A model generated the notes under the pieces. It worked only from the letters and a program-made list of their open reading frames with translations. It had not been told where the DNA came from and did not search any database. Below are positions 6,991 to 13,905 of a stretch of 14,502 nt of DNA, piece by piece. A program made the position numbers and the translations under genes. This stretch comes from Deltaproteobacteria bacterium (lineage in GTDB: Bacteria > Desulfobacterota > Desulfarculia > Adiutricales > Adiutricaceae), in NCBI GenBank assembly GCA_031267005.1, contig JAIRZX010000273.1, positions 1 to 14,502 of the forward strand. Direction: 5' to 3'. How positions within the stretch are numbered: the stretch's first letter is position 1; the number at the start of each line of letters is the position of its first letter.

Positions 6991-8955
6991 ATGACGCACT
7001 GGAACCGCCACTCCGCCGCTCGTTCCCACTACGGGAGGCCCATAAGCCGCCGCCTGCGCCGCCCCGGCCAGAGGGAGCGCAGGGCGGGCATACTTCCCGT
7101 AGCCGGGAAGATCCTCTCCGCGCCGTTCCGGGGGCTTTGGGAGCTGTATTTAAAGCTCTCCGACCCCCCCGTCCCCCCGCCACCGGACGACTCCCCGGCC
7201 GCCGGGGGCCCGGGAGGCCGCGGGAGGCCGTCGGCCGCCATGGGCCTGGGGGAACGGCCTTTATCCGGACGCGGGGCCGCCGACTGCGCGGGCGAGGGCG
7301 CCCGGGGCTTCGGGGAGGATCCCGGCGGCGGGGACGCGGCGGATCGGTCCGTCCCGCCCTTGAGGCCCGGCGCGGCGGCCGCCAGGGACGCGAAGGCGTC
7401 CCGCGCCCGCAAGGGGGCGAAGGTCAGGATGGGATTGGCCGCGCTGGTTTTGGCCGGGTTGGCCGCGGCGGCTTTCCTTCTCGCCCCGGGCCTTTTCGAG
7501 CGACCCCTTCCGCCGGAGGCGGCAGGCGCGTCCGCTGCGGTCGGGGACGGGGTGGCCCTCGTCGCCTCCGGACAGGGTTTCCAGGAAGGCCCGGATTCCG
7601 AAGCCCCGGCGGCCCCCCAGACGGCCGCCGCTCCGGCGGCCTCCGCCGGGGGAGGGGCCTTCGCCCCGGACTCGGGCCGCGCCATTGTCGCTCCGGACGG
7701 GCCCGGAGGGGTGCCAGGCGAGTCGGCCGCCGCGCCCGCTTCCGCCGCGCGGCCCGCCGTAGGCCGGGGGGATCCCTTGCCGGCCGAGCCGGCCTTGCAG
7801 GAGGGGCTGTTCTCGACCGAATCCAGGGTCAGGGCTTCCTCGCCTTCCATGAGCAGGACCGTTTCCGAGGGGGGGACGCTCACCCAGGCCCTGGATTCGC
7901 TGGGCCTGACGCAGGGCGAGGCCACCTTGGCCCTGGAAGCCCTGACGCGGGAAGGCGCCTTGGCTGAGCTGAGGCAAGGCGGGACGGTCACGGTGGTCCG
8001 GGCCCCCGAGCACAAAGGCGGCGGGGTGGAACGCGTGGAGTTCCAGGGGCCGGGCCAGGTGAGGCCGGTGTCGCTCGTCCCCGGCGGGCCCAACGGATTC
8101 GTGTACTTTTCATCCGCCGCGCCCTCGCTGGATTTGCAGATTGCTTTCCGGGGCACCGTGAGGGAGGGGGGAGGCTTCCTGGACGCCTTCGCCGACGCTG
8201 GCCTTTCGCCCGACGCCGCTTCCGAACTGGCCGATCTCCTGAGTTCCCAGGTGGACTTCCTTTCTGACGTGAGGGCCGGCGACAGCTTCCAGCTCCTCTA
8301 CCGTTCCAGTTGGGAGGAGGAGAGGCTCATGGACGATCCGACGCTGTTGATGGTAAGCGTCGTGAATCTTGACCGGAAGCTGGAGTTCTTCCGCCGGGAC
8401 GGGAGGCGGGGGTCGGCCAACTTCTACGACATGGAGTTCCGGTCGGTCAAAAAGCCTTTCAGGGCGTCGCCGCTGCAGTACAACCTCGTAGCCCCGGTCT
8501 ACCCCGACGCGGGCAGCCGCGCCATACCCAAGTCCGAGTCCGGGGGCAACGTGCGCTTCGGGGCGCCCCAGGGGGTGCCGGTGGCTTCGGTGGCGGGCGG
8601 AACGGTCAAATTCGCTGGCCGCCGCGGCGGCTTCGGCAACCTGGTGGTCGTCTCCCACGACGACGGCGGTTACGAGACCTTCTACGCCCACCTCTCCGGC
8701 TTCGCGCCCGGGGTGGAGGCCGGCGCCAGGGTCGCCGAGGGCCAGCCCATCGGGAAGGTGGGCATGACCGGCGCGACCTTCAGCCCGGTTTTGGACTACC
8801 GCCTGTACCGGGGCGGCCAGAGTTTGGATCTGCGCCGGGAGATCTCCGAGCTCAGGGGCGACATGCTGGACGTGGATCTCCGGGCGGATTTCGCCGAGCT
8901 GGTCGGGAGGCGGAGGGTGGCCCTCCACAACTTGTTGGCGCTGGAGGCCCTGTAG
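6991..8955 (+). CDS. MepM-like envelope protein with degenerate M23/LytM domain
   Basis: 654 residues. A cytoplasmic Pro/Gly/Arg-rich N-terminus (1-146) precedes one membrane segment (about 147-169, MGLAALVLAGLAAAAF), then a Pro/Ala-rich linker. From about 285 the order matches MepM/ShyA/Csd3-type proteins: an OapA-like segment, then FRGTVREGGGFLDAFADAGL, SSQVDFLSDVRAGDSF, FRSVKKPFRASPLQYN and a LytM fold (about 510-615). Active members cut peptidoglycan cross-links using zinc held by H-x3-D and HxH. Here the H-x3-D positions align to Gly518 and Arg522, and HLH is replaced by V600-L601-D602; only His567 (YAHLS) remains. It is therefore probably not a hydrolase. Degenerate LytM proteins such as EnvC act as amidase activators, so a regulatory or scaffold role is inferred. 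ATG 6991 has only a weak AGAGG upstream. ATG 7429, at residue 147, would give a conventional signal-anchor start and is an alternative. Confidence 0.85.
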   Translation: MTHWNRHSAARSHYGRPISRRLRRPGQRERRAGILPVAGKILSAPFRGLWELYLKLSDPPVPPPPDDSPAAGGPGGRGRPSAAMGLGERPLSGRGAADCAGEGARGFGEDPGGGDAADRSVPPLRPGAAAARDAKASRARKGAKVRMGLAALVLAGLAAAAFLLAPGLFERPLPPEAAGASAAVGDGVALVASGQGFQEGPDSEAPAAPQTAAAPAASAGGGAFAPDSGRAIVAPDGPGGVPGESAAAPASAARPAVGRGDPLPAEPALQEGLFSTESRVRASSPSMSRTVSEGGTLTQALDSLGLTQGEATLALEALTREGALAELRQGGTVTVVRAPEHKGGGVERVEFQGPGQVRPVSLVPGGPNGFVYFSSAAPSLDLQIAFRGTVREGGGFLDAFADAGLSPDAASELADLLSSQVDFLSDVRAGDSFQLLYRSSWEEERLMDDPTLLMVSVVNLDRKLEFFRRDGRRGSANFYDMEFRSVKKPFRASPLQYNLVAPVYPDAGSRAIPKSESGGNVRFGAPQGVPVASVAGGTVKFAGRRGGFGNLVVVSHDDGGYETFYAHLSGFAPGVEAGARVAEGQPIGKVGMTGATFSPVLDYRLYRGGQSLDLRREISELRGDMLDVDLRADFAELVGRRRVALHNLLALEAL

Positions 8956-9014
8956 GCGCCTTGAAGGCAGGGAGCGCCGTCGCGCCATAAGCGCCCGCAG
9001 TGGTTTGTTCCTTG

Positions 9015-9092
9015 CCCAAGCCCAACCAAGCCCAACCAAGCACAAGGCCTAACCAAGCCCAAGCCCAACCAAGCCCAAGCCCAAGCCCAAGC
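9015..9092. repeat. Telomere-like AAGCCC/AACC simple repeat, G-quadruplex-capable on the minus strand
   Basis: About 78 bp built from AAGCCC and AACC blocks. The decamer CCCAACCAAG is repeated exactly at 9021-9040, and AAGCCC runs nearly four times at 9071-9092. On the minus strand five GGG tracts (at plus positions 86-88, 80-82, 74-76, 64-66 and 58-60 after 9000) are separated by loops of 3, 3, 7 and 3 nt, which fits the canonical quadruplex pattern. Confidence 0.9.
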
Positions 9093-9237
9093 GGAACGGG
9101 TTCGGACCGGGCCCCGGGAGCCGGACTTTCGAGCTTAAGGGGGAGGTCAGGAGGACGGACGGATTTCGGAGCATGGAGCCCGGACGTTCGGATACCAGGG
9201 AGTCAAGAAACAATTTCGTTATGGAGCACTGAAAAAC

Positions 9238-9253
9238 GAAGGAGCCGCCCATC
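9238..9253 (+). promoter_or_regulatory. Ribosome site followed by ATC instead of ATG
   Basis: GAAGGAG at 9238-9244, six bases, then ATC at 9251-9253, in frame with the serine hydrolase. Spacing is ideal for a start, but the codon is ATC. Upstream in this frame TGA at 9230-9232 closes the reading frame, and no ATG or GTG lies between it and the TTG at 9293. Confidence 0.5.
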
Positions 9254-9292
9254 ACGAAGCCCTCTTTCGACAGCGACGGGATCTCGGCCTGT

Positions 9293-10393
9293 TTGGAAAG
9301 AAGCGTTCTCGAGGGGATAACGCCGGGCGGCGTCCTGGCCCTCAGGGGAGCCTTTCCGGAATCGGATTGGGATATCCGGCCTTTCGGGAAGCTCGGGGTC
9401 ACCAGATCCGTAAGCGAAACGGCCCCGGACGACGTGTACGACCTGGCGTCCGTCACCAAGGTGCTCTCCACGACCTTCTTGGCCATGATTGCCCGGGACC
9501 GGGGGATTACAGGCTCGCCGGACAGCTCCCTCGCGTCCTTCGGGTGGGGGGGGGCCGCGGACACCGCGCCGCTGACCCTCCGGAACCTGTTGGCCCACCG
9601 TTCCGGGCTTCCGGCATGGAGGCCCTTGTACCTTTTGGGGGGGGGCGATCGCCGCGAAAGGCGCGCCGCCGCCCGGGACGCGATTTTGAGGGAACGCCCG
9701 CTTTTCCCCCAGGGGGGGAGGACCCTTTACAGCGACCTGGGCTTCATCCTGCTGGGCGCCCTCTTGGAGGAACTCTTCGGGGACGGCCTTGACGCGCTTT
9801 TCGCGAAAGAGATTGCCGGGCCTCTGGGCCTTGAAGCCGCGGGTTTCCAGCCGTTGGGCCCGCAGGGCTTCGCCCGGCGGGAAAAGGCGGGCGGGGGGAA
9901 ACGCTATCGGACGGCCCCCACCGAAGACGGCTTCAGGTGCGGCGGCCCCTTGGACTGGCCGGGGGTTCCCGTGCTGGGCCCCGTGCCGCCCGGGCGGGTC
10001 CACGACGACAACGCAGCGTGGCTGGGGGGCGCCGCCGGGCACGCGGGGCTCTTCGCCGCCGCAGGGGACGCGGCGAGGATAGTCGGCTCCTTCCAGAAGA
10101 GTTTCCAAGGGAAGGGCGGTCTAGCGTCGCGGGCGACGGCGAGGGAGTTCATGCGGCTTCAGGGGCCGTCCGGGTCCCCCGGCCGCAGGGGCCTGGGATT
10201 CGACGCGGCCCCGCGCCCTTCCGGACGGGGAGTCCTGTACGGGCACAAGGGGTACACCGGGGCGACCGTCTGGTTCGACCCGGAGGGACGGGAGGGCATG
10301 GTGCTCGTGTGCAACAGGGTACATCCGACGGCCCGGCGCGGAGGCATGGAGGCGTTCCGGGAAAAGCTCGCTACCCTGGCGTTTCCGGACTGA
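9293..10393 (+). CDS. Serine hydrolase of the beta-lactamase / YfeW penicillin-binding family
   Basis: A SxxK serine hydrolase of the class C beta-lactamase fold; relatives include low-activity DD-carboxypeptidases (YfeW) and esterases. From TTG 9293 it has 366 residues with S53-V-T-K56 (nucleophile and general base), Y146-S-D148 in YSDLGFILLG, and H318-K-G320 in the KTG position (GHKGYTG). Family signatures LLAHRSGLPAW and GRVHDDNAAWLGGAAGHAGLF are clear. The substrate is unknown; a cell-wall peptide or ester is the usual guess. The start is uncertain. TTG 9293 gives only eleven residues before the conserved PGGVLAL and cuts the first helix (ISACLERSVLEG). A start at the ATC at 9251 would add 14 residues and has a good ribosome site. 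No signal peptide is visible with either start. It follows the M23-like gene by 337 bp in the same direction. Confidence 0.85.
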   Translation: MERSVLEGITPGGVLALRGAFPESDWDIRPFGKLGVTRSVSETAPDDVYDLASVTKVLSTTFLAMIARDRGITGSPDSSLASFGWGGAADTAPLTLRNLLAHRSGLPAWRPLYLLGGGDRRERRAAARDAILRERPLFPQGGRTLYSDLGFILLGALLEELFGDGLDALFAKEIAGPLGLEAAGFQPLGPQGFARREKAGGGKRYRTAPTEDGFRCGGPLDWPGVPVLGPVPPGRVHDDNAAWLGGAAGHAGLFAAAGDAARIVGSFQKSFQGKGGLASRATAREFMRLQGPSGSPGRRGLGFDAAPRPSGRGVLYGHKGYTGATVWFDPEGREGMVLVCNRVHPTARRGGMEAFREKLATLAFPD

Positions 10394-10847
10394 AAATAGG
10401 GGAAGCCGGACGCTGAAAAAAGCTAATGAAATCATCCCGCATCATCACCCCAAGCCCGCACGGCATGCTGAACCCTTCTGAGACTCCCCTTGCGCCCCTG
10501 TTCGTTCCCGGGATTGAACCTGACGGAGTATTCCGGGCCGATTGCCCTGGCGGCGCGGCCGCCCTCCGCAGAGGCGGCGACCCTCCCCAAGGAGGACGCG
10601 CCCCCGTCGAGGCGTCGGTCGCTTCCGGCCCCGGCGCCGCCGGGCCCTCCTTGGGCTCCCGGGCGGCCGGGAGCCGGGGCGGGGAAACCGCCCCGATGCG
10701 CGTGAAGTCGGCCGGGGGCAAGGTTTGCGTTCCGGACGTCCCGGAGGATCTTGCAAGGGCGGCGCCAGGCGCGTCGGCGGCGGGGGATGAAGCGGGCAGG
10801 GACGGTTGCGGCAGTCCTTCAGCACGCCAAGGACAGCTCCGAGTTTT

Positions 10848-10891
10848 CCAGCCGGGCATTCCCTTAAGAAGGAAGCCCGGCTGGCTGTTTT
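10848..10891 (+). terminator. Rho-independent terminator candidate
   Basis: CCAGCCGGGC (10848-10857) pairs perfectly with GCCCGGCTGG (10875-10884). After one bulged A, TTCC (10859-10862) pairs with GGAA (10871-10874), leaving an 8-nt loop. CTGTTTT follows directly (T run 10888-10891). It is the best terminator in the window. It lies 455 bp after the serine hydrolase stop, so the transcript would have a long tail or end a small unrecognised gene. Confidence 0.6.
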
Positions 10892-11045
10892 CCGCGTCCT
10901 GGCCGTCGCCGCTTCAGCCTGGCCCAGTTTTTGCCCGGATTCGTTTTCGAAGCGCGGGAGCGGAGTGCACGGATGGCTCCCCCCTACGCAACCTGCCTTC
11001 CCTGGAGGTCCCCTGCCAGCGGCAGATTATGCTTTAAGCGAGGGC

Positions 11046-11074
11046 TTGCTCTAGACGCAAGGGCGATATATATT
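11046..11074 (+). promoter_or_regulatory. Sigma-70-like promoter for the AAA-ATPase-like gene
   Basis: TTGCTC (11046-11051), 17-bp spacer, TATATT (11069-11074). The -10 box matches 5 of 6 consensus bases and the -35 box 3 of 6. It sits 66 bp before the ATG and downstream of the terminator, so the gene appears to be its own transcription unit. Confidence 0.45.
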
Positions 11075-11140
11075 ATTCAAGAGGTGGGGGTAGTTGTCCC
11101 CGCGGCTTTTCAGGACGCCCATAATCGGAACGAGGACAGC

Positions 11141-12892
11141 ATGGCACAGGACTTACCCGTTCTTCCCGTAGGGTGGACGGATTTCGAAGAACTGAGGCAA
11201 AAAAACGCCGTCTACGTCGATAAGACCATGTATTTCCCGAAGGTTATTGAGAAGGGCAAGTTCGTCTTTTGCGCTCGGCCCCGGCGTTTCGGCAAGTCGC
11301 TTACGCTTTCGGCTTTTGACGCCTTCTGCTCGGGGAGGGCGGATCTGTTCCGGGGGCTTGCGGTGGAGAAAGACATGCTTTCGCCGGATTTTATTCCCCG
11401 CCCAGTCATACGACTCAATATGCTTGACGTGGAGAATAGCGGCAATAAGGAGATTTTGGCAGAAAAAATTTTGGATTGCCTTGGAAGGAACGCTGATAGG
11501 CACAATATTTTACTGCGGGGAGCAGATTACTCGAATGCCTTTTCTTGCCTGATTTATGACATTCGCAAGGAGAGCGGAAAAAAGGTCGTTCTCTTGATAG
11601 ACGAATACGATGCTCCCGTTATAAACCTTTCAGCGAAGGAGAAGTCAGCGTACGATGCGAAATTGCTTGCAGATACGCGCGACGCGATCGGATCATTTTA
11701 TACGGCGATCAAAGCAAGAGCTGACGACATCGAGTTCGCATTCATTACGGGGATAATTAAATTTTCCGGAATGGGTGTTTTTTCCAAGCTCAATAATTTG
11801 GTCGACATTTCACTTGACTCTGAATTCGCCGCTTTCATGGGCTACACCAAGCAGGAGCTGAAGAGCAATTTTTCTTATTTTATCGGGAACACCGCAAGAA
11901 AGCTTAGATTGTCTGAAAAGAGGCTTTTAAAACAAATCCGTGATTATTACGACGGGTTTTCATTCGACGGGAAAAAGAAGCTGTACAATCCTTTTTCCAT
12001 TCTCTCTTTCTTTAATTTATCCAAATTTAGAAAATACTGGATGCTGTCCGGCTCTGACGGCCTGATAAAAAAATTTCTTAGGGATGCGGCTCTCACCGTA
12101 GATCAGTTTGAAGGCATGGTGGTCTATGACGATTTCGCCAGCAATCCCGGAGATATCCAGATTACTTCCCCGCAAGGATTCCTCTATCAGGCAGGCTATC
12201 TTACCTTGCGTTACAGAAGCGGGGACTCGTTTTGCCTGGAGTACCCTAACTTGGAGGTTCGCCAAGCCATTTCGTCCCTTTTCCTGTCGAACTTAATCCT
12301 TTCCTGGGACAAGGGCGGCGAATCCGGGGAGAAGCTGGGAAAGCTCCTCGCCGCCCGCGACGTTCCCGGCATGGTCGAGCTCTTCTGGTGCCTTTATTCG
12401 GAAATATGCTACGATGATCATGCTGAAGCCGACAGGGAGCCTAAGCCGGAAAGTTTTGAGCGCGACGTAAGCGATGCTTTTGATTTTGATTTGTCCGTCG
12501 ACGAACTTCAGAGGCGGGCCTGGGATCTTGCCGGGAAAATTAAACGGAAAATCGGCGAGGGCTTCTACCGTTCTGTTCTCCACGCCGCTCTGTGGGCGGC
12601 CGGGGCCAAAGTTACCCCGGAGAAGCACGAGTTCCTCGGCCGCCCCGACTTGGAAGTCGTCTGCGGAGATCTGACGTACGTAATAGAACTGAAGATGGCG
12701 GATGACGCTCGCAGCGGCAGCGAAGCCGCCTGGGCGGGAATGAGCCAAATCCGTAAACAAAAGTACGGCCGGGCATCGGGAACCCCCGTCCGCGTGTCTA
12801 TTGCCATCGGCAGGAACGAGAGGAACATCGTGGCTTGCCTCTTCGCGATTGACGGACGGGAGATGTGCGTTTCGCCCGTAATGCCTGAATAG
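11141..12892 (+). CDS. AAA-ATPase-like and PD-(D/E)XK nuclease-fold protein (DUF1703 type)
   Basis: 583 residues, the usual size for this family. The start ATG 11141 has GAGG at 11132-11135. The N-terminal AAA-ATPase-like domain (about 5-220) opens with LPVGWTDFEELRQKNAVYVDKT. It has a P-loop variant RPRRFGKS with Lys52 and Ser53, and a Walker B VVLLIDEYDAP with Asp154 and Glu155. A middle region has the typical YDGFSFDGKKKLYNPFS. The C-terminal PD-(D/E)XK_9-type domain keeps Asp503 (GRPDLEVV), Glu516 and Lys518 (IELKM) and a downstream QIRKQKYG, so the nuclease-fold active site looks intact. The biological role of the family is unknown; it is often multi-copy in gut-associated anaerobes. Base composition is clearly more AT-rich than in neighbouring genes, especially 11400-12200, which suggests acquisition by transfer. 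There is no partner gene, transposase or flanking repeat in sight. Confidence 0.9.
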   Translation: MAQDLPVLPVGWTDFEELRQKNAVYVDKTMYFPKVIEKGKFVFCARPRRFGKSLTLSAFDAFCSGRADLFRGLAVEKDMLSPDFIPRPVIRLNMLDVENSGNKEILAEKILDCLGRNADRHNILLRGADYSNAFSCLIYDIRKESGKKVVLLIDEYDAPVINLSAKEKSAYDAKLLADTRDAIGSFYTAIKARADDIEFAFITGIIKFSGMGVFSKLNNLVDISLDSEFAAFMGYTKQELKSNFSYFIGNTARKLRLSEKRLLKQIRDYYDGFSFDGKKKLYNPFSILSFFNLSKFRKYWMLSGSDGLIKKFLRDAALTVDQFEGMVVYDDFASNPGDIQITSPQGFLYQAGYLTLRYRSGDSFCLEYPNLEVRQAISSLFLSNLILSWDKGGESGEKLGKLLAARDVPGMVELFWCLYSEICYDDHAEADREPKPESFERDVSDAFDFDLSVDELQRRAWDLAGKIKRKIGEGFYRSVLHAALWAAGAKVTPEKHEFLGRPDLEVVCGDLTYVIELKMADDARSGSEAAWAGMSQIRKQKYGRASGTPVRVSIAIGRNERNIVACLFAIDGREMCVSPVMPE

Positions 12893-13776
12893 CCGCATTC
12901 CGCATTGTGCTTGGCTTGAAAATTGCATTATTATGCAATAGTTATTCCATATCCAAACAAGATTGTATTTTTTTTGGCCTGTGAAGTGAGGGCAACGGCG
13001 CCATAAAGAAGTTGCAGCAACGTTGCCGTGGATAACCGTATAATCTATCAAAGACAGCGGTCTAAAAATTGCAACTAGACGCGCATTTTGTGTAAAAAAG
13101 GCATAATATACTTTTATAGTTATGGGTACAATAACTGTCGTGTTTTGCATAAAATGTGCCTTAAACTGCTCCATCATTAAGTGTTTTGATATGATTCCCC
13201 GCCACTAATTGTCTAAGCAGGAGGCGGACGCCTTCTAATTTGGTCCATATCTTGAAGTTGGCTCACGATAATTATTTAACGAATTCAGGATAAAAACCGG
13301 CGCGGGGGACGGGGGTTTTCCGCCTCCGCCGCGAAAGGAGGCATCAGGACGCTTCGGGGGCCAGCCCCGTGCCGGGGGTGGATATTGAATCCTCCGCGCC
13401 GGGCGGGCGGGCGGGCTGGCTGGCGGAAGGCAGATCTGACCCCGGAGCGGCAGATGTCTTGCGAATTTAAGTTGCCGCAAGTCCGGAAAGAATGCGAGAC
13501 GTCGGAAAGGGGGTAAGTGGCGGCGGGGAGGAGGGCGCGGCTGGGGGATAAGGCGGGGAGGGGCTTGAAAGGGCAGGGACGGCAAATCAACGGTTCATTC
13601 GGGAGCGGGGGCGGCTCTCTCCGGCAAGAAGCCTTGTCGCGCAGGCGGCGGCGCGGTGGTTTAAACGCGGCGGACGGTTTCCGCGCGCGGATTCGGGCGG
13701 CGGCCAGGAGCCGGCCTCGCGGGCGGCCGGAAACGCGTTTTCCGGCCCCCCGCGTTCGGCGCTCCGCTCGGAAGGC

Positions 13777-13805
13777 TTGATCCGATTGTTCGGAAAGGAT
13801 AATAT
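13777..13805 (+). promoter_or_regulatory. Possible promoter for the alpha-2-macroglobulin gene
   Basis: TTGATC (13777-13782), 17-bp spacer, TAATAT (13800-13805), each matching 4 of 6 consensus bases, in a small AT-rich patch about 100 bp before the start. Confidence 0.35.
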
Positions 13806-13871
13806 TTTTTGTTCGATGGCCCCGCCGCTTCGTCGTCCTGCGCCTACGAGGCGCGCAGCGCCACCCTCGCT

Positions 13872-13888
13872 CCGGGCCTCCGGCCCGG
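13872..13888 (+). promoter_or_regulatory. Leader hairpins just upstream of the alpha-2-macroglobulin start
   Basis: CCGGGCC-TCC-GGCCCGG is a perfect 7-bp stem ending 17 bases before the ATG. Another dyad, GGCGC-GCA-GCGCC, lies at 13850-13862. Both would be in the 5' leader if the promoter above is used. A regulatory role is only inferred. Confidence 0.3.
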
Positions 13889-13905
13889 CGTTATCCAGGT
13901 GTAAC

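Larger units (their letters stand above)
8956..9292. other. Spacer with simple repeat and possible leader peptide
   Basis: No credible gene of normal size. It contains the AAGCCC/AACC repeat. At 9173-9232 there is a 19-codon open frame (MEPGRSDTR...FVMEH, TGA) that ends just before the ribosome site of the serine hydrolase and is in the same frame as it. Whether it is translated cannot be told. Confidence 0.5.
10394..11140. other. Spacer of 747 bp with a terminator and a promoter but no firm gene
   Basis: An open frame at 10426-11037 (203 codons, plus) starts MKSSRIITPSPHGMLNPSE but has no ribosome site, becomes Gly/Ala/Arg-rich, has no known domain and runs through the hairpin at 10848-10884. 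An opposite frame at 10371-10859 is equally unconvincing. A small real gene or a decayed one upstream of the hairpin cannot be excluded. Confidence 0.5.
12893..13905. other. 1.0 kb spacer: AT-rich first 400 bp, then GC-rich
   Basis: No convincing gene. From 12893 to about 13290 the DNA is AT-rich. It contains a 7-bp hairpin ATTGCAT-TATT-ATGCAAT (12922-12939) soon after the ATPase stop, too AT-rich to count as a firm terminator, and scattered -10-like hexamers (TATAAT at 13039-13044). On the minus strand TTGTAC and TATTAT are 17 bp apart around 13105-13133, pointing toward the ATPase gene, but no minus-strand gene follows. From 13290 it returns to GC-rich sequence with runs of G on the plus strand and ends in the leader of the next gene. 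Confidence 0.5.

Noticed and set aside
7029..8156. 375-codon open frame on the minus strand opposite the M23-like gene
   Set aside because: Ser/Pro/Ala-rich product with no domain; the plus strand has recognisable MepM-type segments.
9221..9232. UGA at 9230 as a selenocysteine codon joining ATG 9221 to the serine hydrolase
   Set aside because: The family has no selenocysteine near its N-terminus, no selenocysteine insertion hairpin is evident just downstream, and the ribosome site at 9238 makes a start after the TGA more likely.
9000..9320. 106-codon frame encoding a Pro/Gln/Ser repeat peptide
   Set aside because: The repeat peptide is a by-product of the AAGCCC/AACC DNA repeat; there is no ribosome site and the frame overlaps the serine hydrolase start.
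10426..11037. 203-codon open frame between the serine hydrolase and ATPase genes
   Set aside because: No ribosome site, low-complexity middle, no domain, and it reads through the strong terminator hairpin; kept only as a possibility in the spacer description.
12293..13177. 294-codon open frame on the minus strand overlapping the ATPase gene
   Set aside because: Most of it is antisense to the ATPase/nuclease gene; the free first part (12893-13177) has no ribosome site and no recognisable family.
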